Origin: Candidatus Treponema caballi
Lineage (GTDB): Bacteria > Spirochaetota > Spirochaetia > Treponematales > Treponemataceae
Direction of reading: 5' to 3'
Length of the DNA stretch: 64,000 bases
NCBI GenBank assembly: GCA_018066285.1
Contig: JAGHRS010000029.1
Location: forward strand, 1-64,000
The notes under the pieces are model-generated. The model had not been told where the DNA came from and made no database searches. It saw only the letters and a program-made list of their open reading frames with translations. How positions within the stretch are numbered: position 1 is the stretch's first letter; each line of letters starts with the position of its first letter. The translations under genes and the position numbers were made by a program. This document shows positions 1 through 7,591 of the stretch, one piece after another.

Positions 1-97
1 TTTTTATTGCATATTACTTATAATTGCAGTATCTTCACATTACACAATTTGCAAAAAGTGTTTCTTGGTGTTTTTTTACTGGCTTTTGGAGGTTGTT

Positions 98-2188
98 ATG
101 TCCAGACGTTTTACACTTTTTGCATTACTCACAGCAGTTTGTCTGCTTTTCGCCAGCTGTGGCGCACTTTTTCTCAAAACTCCAGTTTCAAACAAAGGTT
201 CAATCGTAATTCCACTCCGTGCATCCGACCGTAAGGCAAGCAATCCGCTTGCAAGCAGTCCGCTTGAACTCTGCACACGTTTTGTATTCAGCATTGAAAA
301 TGCAAATTACAAAGGCACTGCAGAAGGTACTACTACAATCGAATTCGGCGAAATCCCGTTCGGCACCTACACACTGACAGGTACCGCATACGGCAAGCTC
401 AGCGAAGAAACAGGTGCACTGGAAGAGATAGTCGCAACCTGCAAGGTTGAAAATCTGGTCATCGACTCCCCAGAACCAAAAGCAGTAACAGCCACATTCG
501 TACTGTCAGAAGCAACCCTCATCTACTTCAACGGCTACGAAGTAGAAGAGACTGATGCTCAGGGCACGCCAATCACCGTAGTTTACACAGGCACCGACAA
601 GACCACAAAGATTTCCGAGACTGTAACGACAGAAATTCAGGGCATAACAACTACAACAGTCAAAGAATACGCATTTGACGCAGATGGAAATAATCAGAAG
701 ATAACGGTAAACGGTCTGGAGGAACTGTTCGTCGCTAAAGAAACTGTGACAGAACCACAGTCATCTGGAAATAAGATTACCGTAACGGAATATGACTATA
801 ATGCAGGTAATCCACAGGTTTCAAAGACAACAGTAACTGAGCCTGATGGAAAGAAGACTGTAAGCGAATTCAACCTGAACACCACAACACAAGGATGTTC
901 AAAGCGCGTTACCATTGAGGAAGGAAATACTACAACAGTTGATAAATATGCTTCAAACACAGCCGAAACACCGACAGACAGGGTTGTAACTACCATCGGA
1001 ACAACAGAAACAACAATTCTGACCTATGATCAGAGCAACATGACACATCCTGCTTCCAAGGCTGAAATCATTACAACAGGAAGCAACAAAGGTCAGAAAA
1101 CTGAGACAGAATACAACACTTCAATCGAGAAGCCAGTAAAGGAAACTGTAACAAGTCCGGATAACCACAAAACAGTTTCAACATTTGATTACTCTGTAAA
1201 TAATCAGACTACCACAACTACATATCAGACAGATTGGATTCCTGGAGGCGGCACATCAGGAAGTGCAACACAGGGAAATCCAGATACCAACCACATTGAA
1301 ATGACCGTCGAAAAGACAATGAGTGGATCGACTGTAACACAAACAAAAACATCGCTTTTCTCCTACTTTAATGATATCAATGCCAAAAATGTCAACGGAG
1401 AGGCTCAAATTCCTTTTGACACCGTAACTGTTGAAATAAGAAATTCGGTAGGAGAACTTACGTCTACACAGGTAACTACATATCAGTATGAAACCAATGG
1501 AATGCCAAAAAATATCATCACGGTAGATCCGTTTAACCCCTCCGTTGAGTTAGCCTTCCAGAAGTACACTTATAAGGATAATGGAACGCCAAATACAATT
1601 GCCACAAAAAATGAAGGTGAAGAACCTAAATATTTCTCATACAGACCGATTGGACTGAAAGTATATTCAGATACATCAATGACCTCAAGTCTCATCTTCG
1701 AAAGTACAGGAACTACTTTCTTTGAATGTCCTTGCGATAACAGTAATTTCGATAATCCAGACGCAAGTAAAATACCAGCAGAGACAATCGCTAAATATCT
1801 GGAAGATCATTATGTGCTCGTTGGAAATACAATCCAAAAAGAAAATGTATCTGGAAAAGATGAGGATGATTTGAACTTTATTACAACTGCACAAATTGAA
1901 GATGCTCATAATGCTACGTTTAAATACATCTTTAAGGTTAATTTCACTAGATTCCTTGAAACGGGTTGCTTTAAGAAGGGCGACATTGTCAGCGAAGGAA
2001 CAGGAGATGCTCAGTGCTTTTATTTGAAATGTTACCTGCACAACGATAAAGGAAGCTGTTCAAACTTCTGGGGCAGCAACTATAACTTCTCTACTGCAAA
2101 GAGTAAGTACATCATTACAACAACAAACTACGGTTGTGCAGATGATTCTGACTATCCTGGAGTTGGAAAAACGAATCCTATATTCTAA
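98..2188 (+). CDS. Repeat-rich surface lipoprotein (hypothetical)
   Basis: A 696-residue predicted lipoprotein of unknown function. The ATG at 98 follows a GGAGG at 88-92; an upstream in-frame TTG at 65 has no such site and would put extra residues before the signal peptide. The signal peptide ends in LLFASC with the lipidated Cys at residue 21. Residues about 175-380 hold some seven degenerate units of about 26 residues following T-V-T-E-x-x-G-x-K-T-x-T-E-Y/F-D/N, very rich in Thr and loosely like YD/RHS repeats. The last 150 residues are Cys-rich (CPCDNSNF, CYLHNDKGSC, YGCADDSD) and may be a separate disulfide-bonded domain. It stands alone and is followed by a hairpin terminator. Surface exposure is inferred. 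Confidence 0.8.
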   Translation: MSRRFTLFALLTAVCLLFASCGALFLKTPVSNKGSIVIPLRASDRKASNPLASSPLELCTRFVFSIENANYKGTAEGTTTIEFGEIPFGTYTLTGTAYGKLSEETGALEEIVATCKVENLVIDSPEPKAVTATFVLSEATLIYFNGYEVEETDAQGTPITVVYTGTDKTTKISETVTTEIQGITTTTVKEYAFDADGNNQKITVNGLEELFVAKETVTEPQSSGNKITVTEYDYNAGNPQVSKTTVTEPDGKKTVSEFNLNTTTQGCSKRVTIEEGNTTTVDKYASNTAETPTDRVVTTIGTTETTILTYDQSNMTHPASKAEIITTGSNKGQKTETEYNTSIEKPVKETVTSPDNHKTVSTFDYSVNNQTTTTTYQTDWIPGGGTSGSATQGNPDTNHIEMTVEKTMSGSTVTQTKTSLFSYFNDINAKNVNGEAQIPFDTVTVEIRNSVGELTSTQVTTYQYETNGMPKNIITVDPFNPSVELAFQKYTYKDNGTPNTIATKNEGEEPKYFSYRPIGLKVYSDTSMTSSLIFESTGTTFFECPCDNSNFDNPDASKIPAETIAKYLEDHYVLVGNTIQKENVSGKDEDDLNFITTAQIEDAHNATFKYIFKVNFTRFLETGCFKKGDIVSEGTGDAQCFYLKCYLHNDKGSCSNFWGSNYNFSTAKSKYIITTTNYGCADDSDYPGVGKTNPIF

Positions 2189-2199
2189 TTCTCTCCACA

Positions 2200-2223
2200 A
2201 AAGCCGGCCAGCCCGCCGGCTTT
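2200..2223 (+). terminator. Hairpin terminator of the repeat lipoprotein
   Basis: AAGCCGGC (2201-2208) pairs with GCCGGCTT (2215-2222) around a 6-nt loop, 12 nt after the stop codon. The 3' side has only a short T run, so the strength is uncertain. Confidence 0.6.
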
Positions 2224-2267
2224 GTGCACTAGCCCCCACCCCGTGCTCGCGCACTCGCACAAACTTG

Positions 2268-2600
2268 GCGCTTATAGAAGCGCGCTCAGCTGATGGCGCT
2301 TTTTAAATTGCAAATCAGCGTAAAATAGGCACATTTTTGCTGTTTTCACCTTTTTGTGCCTATGCGACATCATGGTATCCGGGACATCCCGCTTTTTCAG
2401 CAGTTGAGAGGGAGACTCTGGATGAAAACTCCCCCAAATGGCAGTTAATCTGAGTGTTTTGTACTCGCCATCCACGAGAAACGCAGTTTTCTTTCATGAA
2501 GCATAGGCACTTTGTCTGCAATTTCCGGGAAATGTGCCTATTTTTTCACGAAAAGCACTTTAAAAGCCGATTGGCGGGGTTTTAGGGGCAGCAGCCCCTA
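2268..2600. repeat. Structured non-coding element with four AGGCAC motifs in two inverted pairs
   Basis: This gene-free stretch carries ATAGGCAC at 2325-2332 and 2503-2510 and its complement GTGCCTAT at 2356-2363 and 2534-2541. Both neighbouring pairs are separated by exactly 23 nt. The outermost copies extend to a perfect 15-bp inverted repeat (2322-2336 and 2530-2544), and the inner ones to GTGCCTATGC/GCATAGGCAC. It is bracketed by hairpins GCGCTT-ATAG-AAGCGC (2268-2283) and TAGGGGC-AGCA-GCCCCTA (2583-2600). The nested symmetry looks like a small dispersed element or a multi-site protein-binding region. A short open frame crosses it on the minus strand, but I do not regard that as a gene. 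Confidence 0.5.
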
Positions 2601-2626
2601 GGCGTGGCGCCCCTTTGTATTTCCTC

Positions 2627-2655
2627 TTGACGAGACACACATATTCCGCTTTAAT
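2627..2655 (+). promoter_or_regulatory. Sigma-70 promoter of the his leader and hisG
   Basis: TTGACG (2627-2632), a 17-nt spacer and TTTAAT (2650-2655). The predicted start of transcription is near 2662, only a few nt before the leader-peptide ATG at 2665. Confidence 0.7.
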
Positions 2656-2664
2656 AATACTGTA

Positions 2665-2721
2665 ATGAGTTTAGTAATTATGCACGCACATCACCATCAT
2701 TCTCATGAGGTTTCCCAGTAA
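2665..2721 (+). CDS. hisL: Histidine-rich leader peptide of the his attenuator
   Basis: An 18-codon open frame from ATG 2665, with a second in-frame ATG at 2680, reads M-H-A-H-H-H-H-S-H-E-V-S-Q from the second start. Six of its last thirteen codons are His. It lies between a good promoter and a strong intrinsic terminator, directly ahead of hisG. This is the layout of a translation-coupled attenuator: ribosomes stalling at His codons would favour an antiterminator fold. The enteric his leader works this way, but this peptide has its own sequence. No Shine-Dalgarno site precedes either ATG, so the leader is probably translated from the very 5' end of the mRNA. Confidence 0.8.
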   Translation: MSLVIMHAHHHHSHEVSQ

Positions 2722-2764
2722 GCGGGGGTGTGCTTGACGTATATCCGGGTATCCTGGAAAAGAG

Positions 2765-2796
2765 AGCCGCTCTCCGCGTGAGAAGCGGCTTTTTTT
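2765..2796 (+). terminator. his attenuator hairpin
   Basis: AGCCGCTCTC (2765-2774) pairs with GAGAAGCGGCT (2780-2790) with one bulged base, followed by a run of seven T (2790-2796). GCGGGGG at 2722-2728, just past the leader stop codon, can pair with TCTCCGC at 2771-2777 (two G-U pairs) and so compete with the terminator. A ribosome finishing the leader would cover that segment; one stalled on the His codons would leave it free. Confidence 0.8.
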
Positions 2797-2864
2797 ATGT
2801 CATTTCCAGAAACTTGTTTCCCGAAAAGATGAGTTTCTGCCGATACTATATAGAGGAGTTTTTT

Positions 2865-3737
2865 ATGGAAAAGTTACGTATTCTGCTGGCTAAGGGCCGC
2901 ATCTATGATTCTGTGTACGCGTTGCTCAATGATGTGGGCATTACGCTGACGCTGCCCGACCGCACATACTTCCCGATTACAAATCAGGCTGACCTGACGT
3001 TTCAGGTTGTAAAGCCGCAGATTACGAGCGCGCTGCTCGCCCAGGATAAGGCCGATGTCGGTTTTTCAGGCAAGGACTGGGTGTACGAGAATGGCGTTCA
3101 GGATGAGCTTGAGGAAATCATGGATCTGGGATTTGACCCTGTCCGTATTGTTGCCGCCATCCCGGAAACGCGCGATTTCAAGGAGCTTATTTCAAAGCCG
3201 GTCACCATCGCGACTGAGTACCAGAACCTAAGCCGCAAGTGGGTTGATGAGAACAAGATTGACGGAAAGATTTTCCGCACCTGGGGAACAAGCGAGGGCT
3301 TCGTTCAAGATAACGACGAAGCACCAGCCCAGATTCTTATCGATAACACATCCACTGGTTCTTCACTCAAGGCAAACCGTCTTAAGATTGAGTGCACACT
3401 GATGGAATCAAGCACGCGCATGTACGCTTCTAAGAAAGCGCTCGCTGATCCGGAAAAGAAGCAGAAGATCATGGAGCTCAAGATGCTGTTCGAGGCTGTC
3501 CTCGCTGCACGCAACAAGGTCATGCTTGAAATGAACGTGGGACGCGCCCGCTTTGAGGAGCTCGTGAAGGGTCTGCCTTCCATGAAGAGCCCGACAATTT
3601 CTCCGCTTTATGGCGACGACGGCTATGCAATCAAGATTGCCGTTTCAAAGAGCGAGGTCCCGACACTGCTGCCAAAGCTCAAGGCTCTTGGTGCAACGGA
3701 TATTCTTGAATACGATTTACGCAAGGTTCTTCCGTAG
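2865..3737 (+). CDS. hisG: ATP phosphoribosyltransferase, long form (histidine biosynthesis step 1)
   Basis: A 290-residue protein starting at ATG 2865 after GAGGAG. The open frame runs upstream to 2730, but that part overlaps the attenuator and has no ribosome site. It begins MEKLRILLAKGRIYD, typical of HisG, and contains the PRPP-binding stretch around ILIDNTSTGSSLKAN. The C-terminal 75 residues (from about KGLPSMKSPTISPL) match the regulatory ACT-like domain of long HisG enzymes, which need no HisZ partner and are inhibited by histidine. The enzyme condenses ATP and PRPP to phosphoribosyl-ATP. It is followed after 8 nt by hisB and is under the His-leader attenuator. Confidence 0.93.
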   Translation: MEKLRILLAKGRIYDSVYALLNDVGITLTLPDRTYFPITNQADLTFQVVKPQITSALLAQDKADVGFSGKDWVYENGVQDELEEIMDLGFDPVRIVAAIPETRDFKELISKPVTIATEYQNLSRKWVDENKIDGKIFRTWGTSEGFVQDNDEAPAQILIDNTSTGSSLKANRLKIECTLMESSTRMYASKKALADPEKKQKIMELKMLFEAVLAARNKVMLEMNVGRARFEELVKGLPSMKSPTISPLYGDDGYAIKIAVSKSEVPTLLPKLKALGATDILEYDLRKVLP

Positions 3738-3745
3738 GAGGATGT

Positions 3746-4363
3746 ATGGCACGCACAGCAACGGTTACGAGAAATACTAAGGAAACGCAGATTACGCTGA
3801 CACTCAATCTGGATGGAAGTGGTAAGTGCGACGTGGAAAATCCGATCGGCTTTTTTGACCACATGCTGCAGGCTCTCTGCAAGCACGGACTGTTCGACCT
3901 TTCGGGCACGCTTAAAGGCGACCTTGAAGTTGACCAGCACCACCTGATTGAGGACACCGGCATTGCGCTGGGCGAATGTTTTGCAAAGGCACTCGGCGAC
4001 TGCGCGGGCATTTTCCGTTCAGGAAACTGCATCTACCCTATGGATGAGAGTCTGTGCCGTGCAGCCGTCGATTTTGGCGGCCGTCCGTATCTGGTCTGCG
4101 ACGCAGACCTCACTGGTATTCCGCTCGTCTCCATCGGACAGAACGGCAAAGAAGCAAGTTTCCAGACTGACTGCTTTGACGACTTCTGGCAGGGCTTTGT
4201 CAGCACGGCAAAGTGCAACCTGCACCTGGATACGCTCCGCGGCCGCAGCGACCACCACAAGATGGAAGGCCTGTTCAAGGCAGCAGCCCGTGCAATCCGC
4301 CAGGCGACTGAAATTGATGCACGCCGTAACGGTGCAATTCCGTCAACCAAAGGTGTTATATAA
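3746..4363 (+). CDS. hisB: Imidazoleglycerol-phosphate dehydratase
   Basis: A 205-residue monofunctional HisB with GGAGG just ahead of the ATG. The metal-binding motifs are intact: IGFFDHML near residues 33-40, DQHHLIEDTG near 69-78, MDES near 102 and RSDHHKMEGLFK near 166-177. It dehydrates imidazoleglycerol phosphate to imidazoleacetol phosphate with two Mn ions. It lies 8 nt after hisG in the same operon. The length fits the single-domain bacterial form without the phosphatase fusion of enterics. The other his genes are not in this window. Confidence 0.95.
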   Translation: MARTATVTRNTKETQITLTLNLDGSGKCDVENPIGFFDHMLQALCKHGLFDLSGTLKGDLEVDQHHLIEDTGIALGECFAKALGDCAGIFRSGNCIYPMDESLCRAAVDFGGRPYLVCDADLTGIPLVSIGQNGKEASFQTDCFDDFWQGFVSTAKCNLHLDTLRGRSDHHKMEGLFKAAARAIRQATEIDARRNGAIPSTKGVI

Positions 4364-4396
4364 TTACTACACTGACAGGGACAAAAGGAGTGACAC

Positions 4397-4825
4397 ATGA
4401 ACGAACTGAACAGAAAAGAAATAGATGATGTACAGGTGATTATCCGCCAGCTGCTGCCGCTCATTGATCAGGCTGAGGATCAGTTCCGCAGCGCAAGAAA
4501 CTGGGGAATCCTGGATATTCTTGGCGGTGGTACACTTGTTGATATCATCAAGCATACAAAACTCAATAAGGCCAGCAACTGCATGAACCAGATAAACTAT
4601 CTGCTTCACGACCTGCAGCGCGAACTGAAGGATGTAACCATTCCAACTGATTTCCAGATGAACACCGCTTCTTTTGCAACGCTCGCTGACTTCATGTTCG
4701 ACGGAATCCTGGCGGATGTGTACATGCAGTCAAAAATCGTCTCAAGTATGGAACAGGTTCAGGAACTGCGCCGCCGTCTGCTGATTCTTCAGGACAGGCT
4801 GAACCAGCTTGCAGCACGTTGCTAA
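4397..4825 (+). CDS. Conserved hypothetical protein, alpha-helical
   Basis: 142 residues, preceded by AAAGGAG at a good distance. The sequence is predicted mostly helical, with amphipathic stretches at both ends. The centre has a Gly patch with conserved flavour, ARNWGILDILGGGTLVDIIKHTK (residues about 32-54), which I recall from short uncharacterised Firmicutes and spirochaete proteins. It has no signal peptide or membrane segment. It follows hisB by 33 nt and may be read from the his operon, though nothing ties it to histidine synthesis. The function is not known. Confidence 0.75.
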   Translation: MNELNRKEIDDVQVIIRQLLPLIDQAEDQFRSARNWGILDILGGGTLVDIIKHTKLNKASNCMNQINYLLHDLQRELKDVTIPTDFQMNTASFATLADFMFDGILADVYMQSKIVSSMEQVQELRRRLLILQDRLNQLAARC

Positions 4826-4850
4826 CGGCGAGCTTTCATAAGCTGGAAGG

Positions 4851-5417
4851 CTATCGTGAGAGGGCGCGGCGGTATGTAACGTAGCGGTAAGCAAGCCCGC
4901 CCGCCGAGACGCCGCTTCCCGTCACTTCGCTTTCAATAAAACACGGCTGCACAAAAGCGACATTCACAGGCTGTCCACCAAGGGCAGCTTTTTTTATGTC
5001 CGGGAAGAAAGTGTCGCCGGCGATTTCGGCATCGATTTCCGTCAGATAAAGCACATCTGCGAACGGGAGCGCCGTTTCGTACAGCTGACCGCCGCCTGCA
5101 ATGAACACCGTTTTCTCAGGCGCAGCTTCCGCGGCGAGACGCAGCGCGTCTTCAAGAGATGCGGCATAAAGAAGGCCGTCGTCTGCATTCAAGGCCTGGG
5201 CGCCGCCGCGCTCTGCAGCAAGCGTTTTCGACACAACGATGGTGATGCGGCCCGGCAGCGGACGTCCGATTTCTTCAAAAGTGCGGCGCCCCATCACGAG
5301 AACGTGGCCCATCGTCAGTTCTTTAAAATGCTTCCTGTCCTCAGGGATATCCCATGGAATGCGCCCGTCAGCGCCGATTACGCCGTTACGCGCCACGGCT
5401 GCAATGAGCGCAATCAC
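4851..5417 (-). CDS. folA: Dihydrofolate reductase
   Basis: A 188-residue enzyme starting with GTG. It begins MIALIAAVARNGVIGADGRIPWDIPEDRKHFKELT, with the substrate-binding Trp and acidic region (PWDIPED), then VLVMGRRTFEEIGRPLPGR for NADPH binding and VFIAGGGQLYE. It reduces dihydrofolate to tetrahydrofolate. It is longer than the usual 160 residues because of an Ala-rich stretch around residues 70-95 and an extended C-terminus. The start overlaps the upstream HD gene by 4 nt (GTGA), so the two are probably translationally coupled. It is the last gene of the mscS-HD-folA operon. Confidence 0.9.
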   Translation of the reverse strand: MIALIAAVARNGVIGADGRIPWDIPEDRKHFKELTMGHVLVMGRRTFEEIGRPLPGRITIVVSKTLAAERGGAQALNADDGLLYAASLEDALRLAAEAAPEKTVFIAGGGQLYETALPFADVLYLTEIDAEIAGDTFFPDIKKAALGGQPVNVAFVQPCFIESEVTGSGVSAGGLAYRYVTYRRALSR

Positions 5418-6592
5418 CGCACGCCCCCTGCCTTAAAACTGTCACAGGCCTTATTGCGTACTTCGTTTTCTAAAGAAAGCGGAACAGCCCCGTACAGCGT
5501 GTCCTCAAAGGTGAGGAAGTCATTCACGTAAAGCGCGGCCTTGTCGGAAACACTTGCGATGCGGACTGCTTTCGGCGCGCCATCTGGCTGTACAAGCGGA
5601 TTGATGTAGCGCTGCTTCACTTTCATGCTGATGTTGAACGCATCAGGGAGCGGAAAGTCCACATGCTCGATGCGCTCCATCGTACGATACGTACGGTAGA
5701 GCTTCGAGAAGCGCGTATTCTCGAAGCGGGTCGCAGCTGTGTCAAAGCGCGCCATGACTTCGGCTTCGGAAAAGCGCATCGTGTCTTCTTCAGTGAGCAG
5801 ACCGAGCGCAATTGCTTCCTTAACGACTTCGGCCAGCAGCTGGAGACAGAGCTTATTTTCGTTCAGCTGCAGAATATGACCGATCAGGCAGAAATGAAGC
5901 GTATATTCCTCAGCTGCGGCTATCGTGCGGAACCCGAGCTCCGGCTGGCCGTCTTCGTTTTCAAGTACGGCAAGGTCATTATAGACGCGCTCTATCTCGT
6001 CAAACGTCCAGCTGCCGTCAAGGGCGAGGCCGGACGGAAACATGTACTCAAGTCTGTCTGCTGAAAGCTGCGGAATCTCGTTGTCGGCCACCGGATACTG
6101 ATGGTAGTCGGCCACCTGCTCTGGCGTCAGTCCATCCGCTTTAAGGAGGGCGGCGAGCGCTTTGTCCCGCTTTACAATGGCGGCATTGTCTTCTTCTGTT
6201 GCTTCCTGCTTGAGCGCGTCGCCCTTACGGAAGTCGGCCACATGACTGAACACAGGCGTCGAAATGTCATGAAGGAGACCTGCCAGCGTCTGAGCCTTGT
6301 CGCGCGTAAAATGCCACACGATGAGCGCGACTCCCAGGCTGTGGTCGTAGCGGCTGTAATAAAAGCGGTTCCTGTACAAACGCGTCCAGTCTGTGCCGCA
6401 AAGAAGGCCGACGCCCTTTAAACGCTGCATGAGAGGAAGAGCAAGGTACGGCTGTATCCATTCCGGAAACTCAGGCGAGAGAATCTTGAAATAACGCGCT
6501 TTGATTTCATCCTGCTTTTCCTTCTCATCCCCTTTTGCAGGATGTGCGGTCAGCATGTACTGCCAGTCGTACCTGTCGTAGAAGTTGCTCAA
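5414..6592 (-). CDS. HD-domain phosphohydrolase
   Basis: 392 residues, starting with TTG inside the end of mscS (TTGA overlap) after a GGGAG. The N-terminal half carries an HD metal site: RYDHSLGV with H84, LLHDISTPVFSHVAD with H108-D109, and a later SADRLEYMF that can supply the last Asp. The spacing recalls dGTPase and SAMHD1-like enzymes, which act on nucleotides, but the substrate here cannot be read from sequence. The position ahead of folA would suit a nucleotide or pterin role. The C-terminal half has no motif I recognise. Confidence 0.8.
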   Translation of the reverse strand: MSNFYDRYDWQYMLTAHPAKGDEKEKQDEIKARYFKILSPEFPEWIQPYLALPLMQRLKGVGLLCGTDWTRLYRNRFYYSRYDHSLGVALIVWHFTRDKAQTLAGLLHDISTPVFSHVADFRKGDALKQEATEEDNAAIVKRDKALAALLKADGLTPEQVADYHQYPVADNEIPQLSADRLEYMFPSGLALDGSWTFDEIERVYNDLAVLENEDGQPELGFRTIAAAEEYTLHFCLIGHILQLNENKLCLQLLAEVVKEAIALGLLTEEDTMRFSEAEVMARFDTAATRFENTRFSKLYRTYRTMERIEHVDFPLPDAFNISMKVKQRYINPLVQPDGAPKAVRIASVSDKAALYVNDFLTFEDTLYGAVPLSLENEVRNKACDSFKAGGVR

Positions 6593-7485
6593 GCTTCATC
6601 TCCCTGAGCATCGGCATTCACAAGATGCACATCCATCTGACTGATTGGAATGACTATGTTGTTTTCATCCAGCACTTTCTTTATGGCAATGTGGATGTCG
6701 TTTCTCGTCTTTGTGTAATCATCCGGCTTGAACCAGACCGCGACAACCATGTTGATTCCGCGTCCATCAAATCCATCGTACCAGACCGCAGGAGCCGGTT
6801 TCTTCACAACTGTCGGACACAGTTCGGGAGCTTTTGAAAGCACTTCAAGCGCCTTTTCCATGTCAGATGCGTAATCAATGCTGACCGGAATCGTCATGCG
6901 GCGCACTTTATGGTACGAGTTGTTTGTCAGGCAACTGTCTATAATCTTAGAACTGGGGATACGCACCATCTGATTGTCGTAGGTGTGCACCCTGATTGAA
7001 AGCAGCTTGATTTCATCAACGACGCCGGTAACGTCATCCACAATGATGGTGTCACCAACGTGAATGGACCCCTCGGAAATGACAAAGAGGCCGCTGATCA
7101 GATTGCTTACGGAAGTCTGTGCCGCAAAACCAAGCGCAATTCCGGCTATTCCTGCAGCGCCCCAGATTGCCGCAAGGTTAATACCGAACAGGCTCAGAAT
7201 ATAGAGGATTATGACCACATAAAAGAGATACTTAAGGGCGCGCTGCACCAGCTCAGAGCGGGCAGCCGGCAGCTTTTTCTCAGGAATTGAGCGTATCCCT
7301 TTGCGGATAAGCCGGTACGCTATCCAAATGATACATATAACAAGGAACGCACCAAGAGCCTTGAACAGCGTTTCCCAGGTCATCATCTGTTTGAACCAGC
7401 TTACAATGCCAGTTGTCTGCTTAACTATCGTCTCGTTTGCGGCACTGACTGCAGCACCGGAAATATCAATGAGCGTCTCTTCCAT
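6589..7485 (-). CDS. mscS: Small-conductance mechanosensitive channel
   Basis: 298 residues with about three membrane segments. The pore helix GAAGIAGIALGFAAQTSVSNLISGLFV (residues about 112-138) is the MscS signature, followed by the cytoplasmic beta domain (VGDTIIVDDVTGVVDEIKLLSIRV) and a mixed C-terminal domain. It opens under membrane tension to release solutes during osmotic downshock. It is first gene of a three-gene operon, coupled to the HD gene. There is no Shine-Dalgarno site before the ATG, and the -10 box ends 6 nt upstream, so translation probably starts at the mRNA 5' end. Confidence 0.92.
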   Translation of the reverse strand: MEETLIDISGAAVSAANETIVKQTTGIVSWFKQMMTWETLFKALGAFLVICIIWIAYRLIRKGIRSIPEKKLPAARSELVQRALKYLFYVVIILYILSLFGINLAAIWGAAGIAGIALGFAAQTSVSNLISGLFVISEGSIHVGDTIIVDDVTGVVDEIKLLSIRVHTYDNQMVRIPSSKIIDSCLTNNSYHKVRRMTIPVSIDYASDMEKALEVLSKAPELCPTVVKKPAPAVWYDGFDGRGINMVVAVWFKPDDYTKTRNDIHIAIKKVLDENNIVIPISQMDVHLVNADAQGDEA

Positions 7486-7491
7486 AGTTTA

Positions 7492-7520
7492 AATGTAATG
7501 GGGAATAAAGCGTGTGACAA
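7492..7520 (-). promoter_or_regulatory. Promoter of mscS-HD-folA (leaderless)
   Basis: Read on the minus strand: TTGTCA (7515-7520), a 17-nt spacer and TACATT (7492-7497). The gap to the mscS ATG is 6 nt, which places the expected +1 on the A of the start codon. Confidence 0.6.
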
Positions 7521-7535
7521 GAGGTCTGGAAAGGC

Positions 7536-7581
7536 AAAAAAAAAAGATGACACCTGTACTTGTGCGTGTACAGGTGCCATC
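7536..7581 (-). terminator. Terminator of the GH36/ABC operon
   Basis: On the minus strand GATGGCACCTGTAC (7568-7581) pairs with GTACAGGTGTCATC (7546-7559) with one G-U pair, followed by ten T. It ends about 10 nt past the stop of the last permease gene. Confidence 0.9.
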
Positions 7582-7591
7582 ACCCGGATAA

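Noticed and set aside
2272-2475. 67-codon open frame on the minus strand in the hisG upstream region
   Set aside because: It runs across the inverted repeats, has no ribosome site and no coding look; it is better read as part of the repeat element.
2325-2541. Spaced repeats that could suggest a mini CRISPR array
   Set aside because: The units are 8-15 bp, alternate in orientation and there are only four; a CRISPR array needs longer direct repeats.
2640-2800. T-box riboswitch upstream of hisG
   Set aside because: No specifier loop or T-box core motif is visible, and the His-codon leader explains the layout better.
2730-2864. Upstream extension of the hisG reading frame
   Set aside because: It overlaps the attenuator hairpin and lacks a Shine-Dalgarno site; ATG 2865 has GAGGAG and matches the normal HisG N-terminus.
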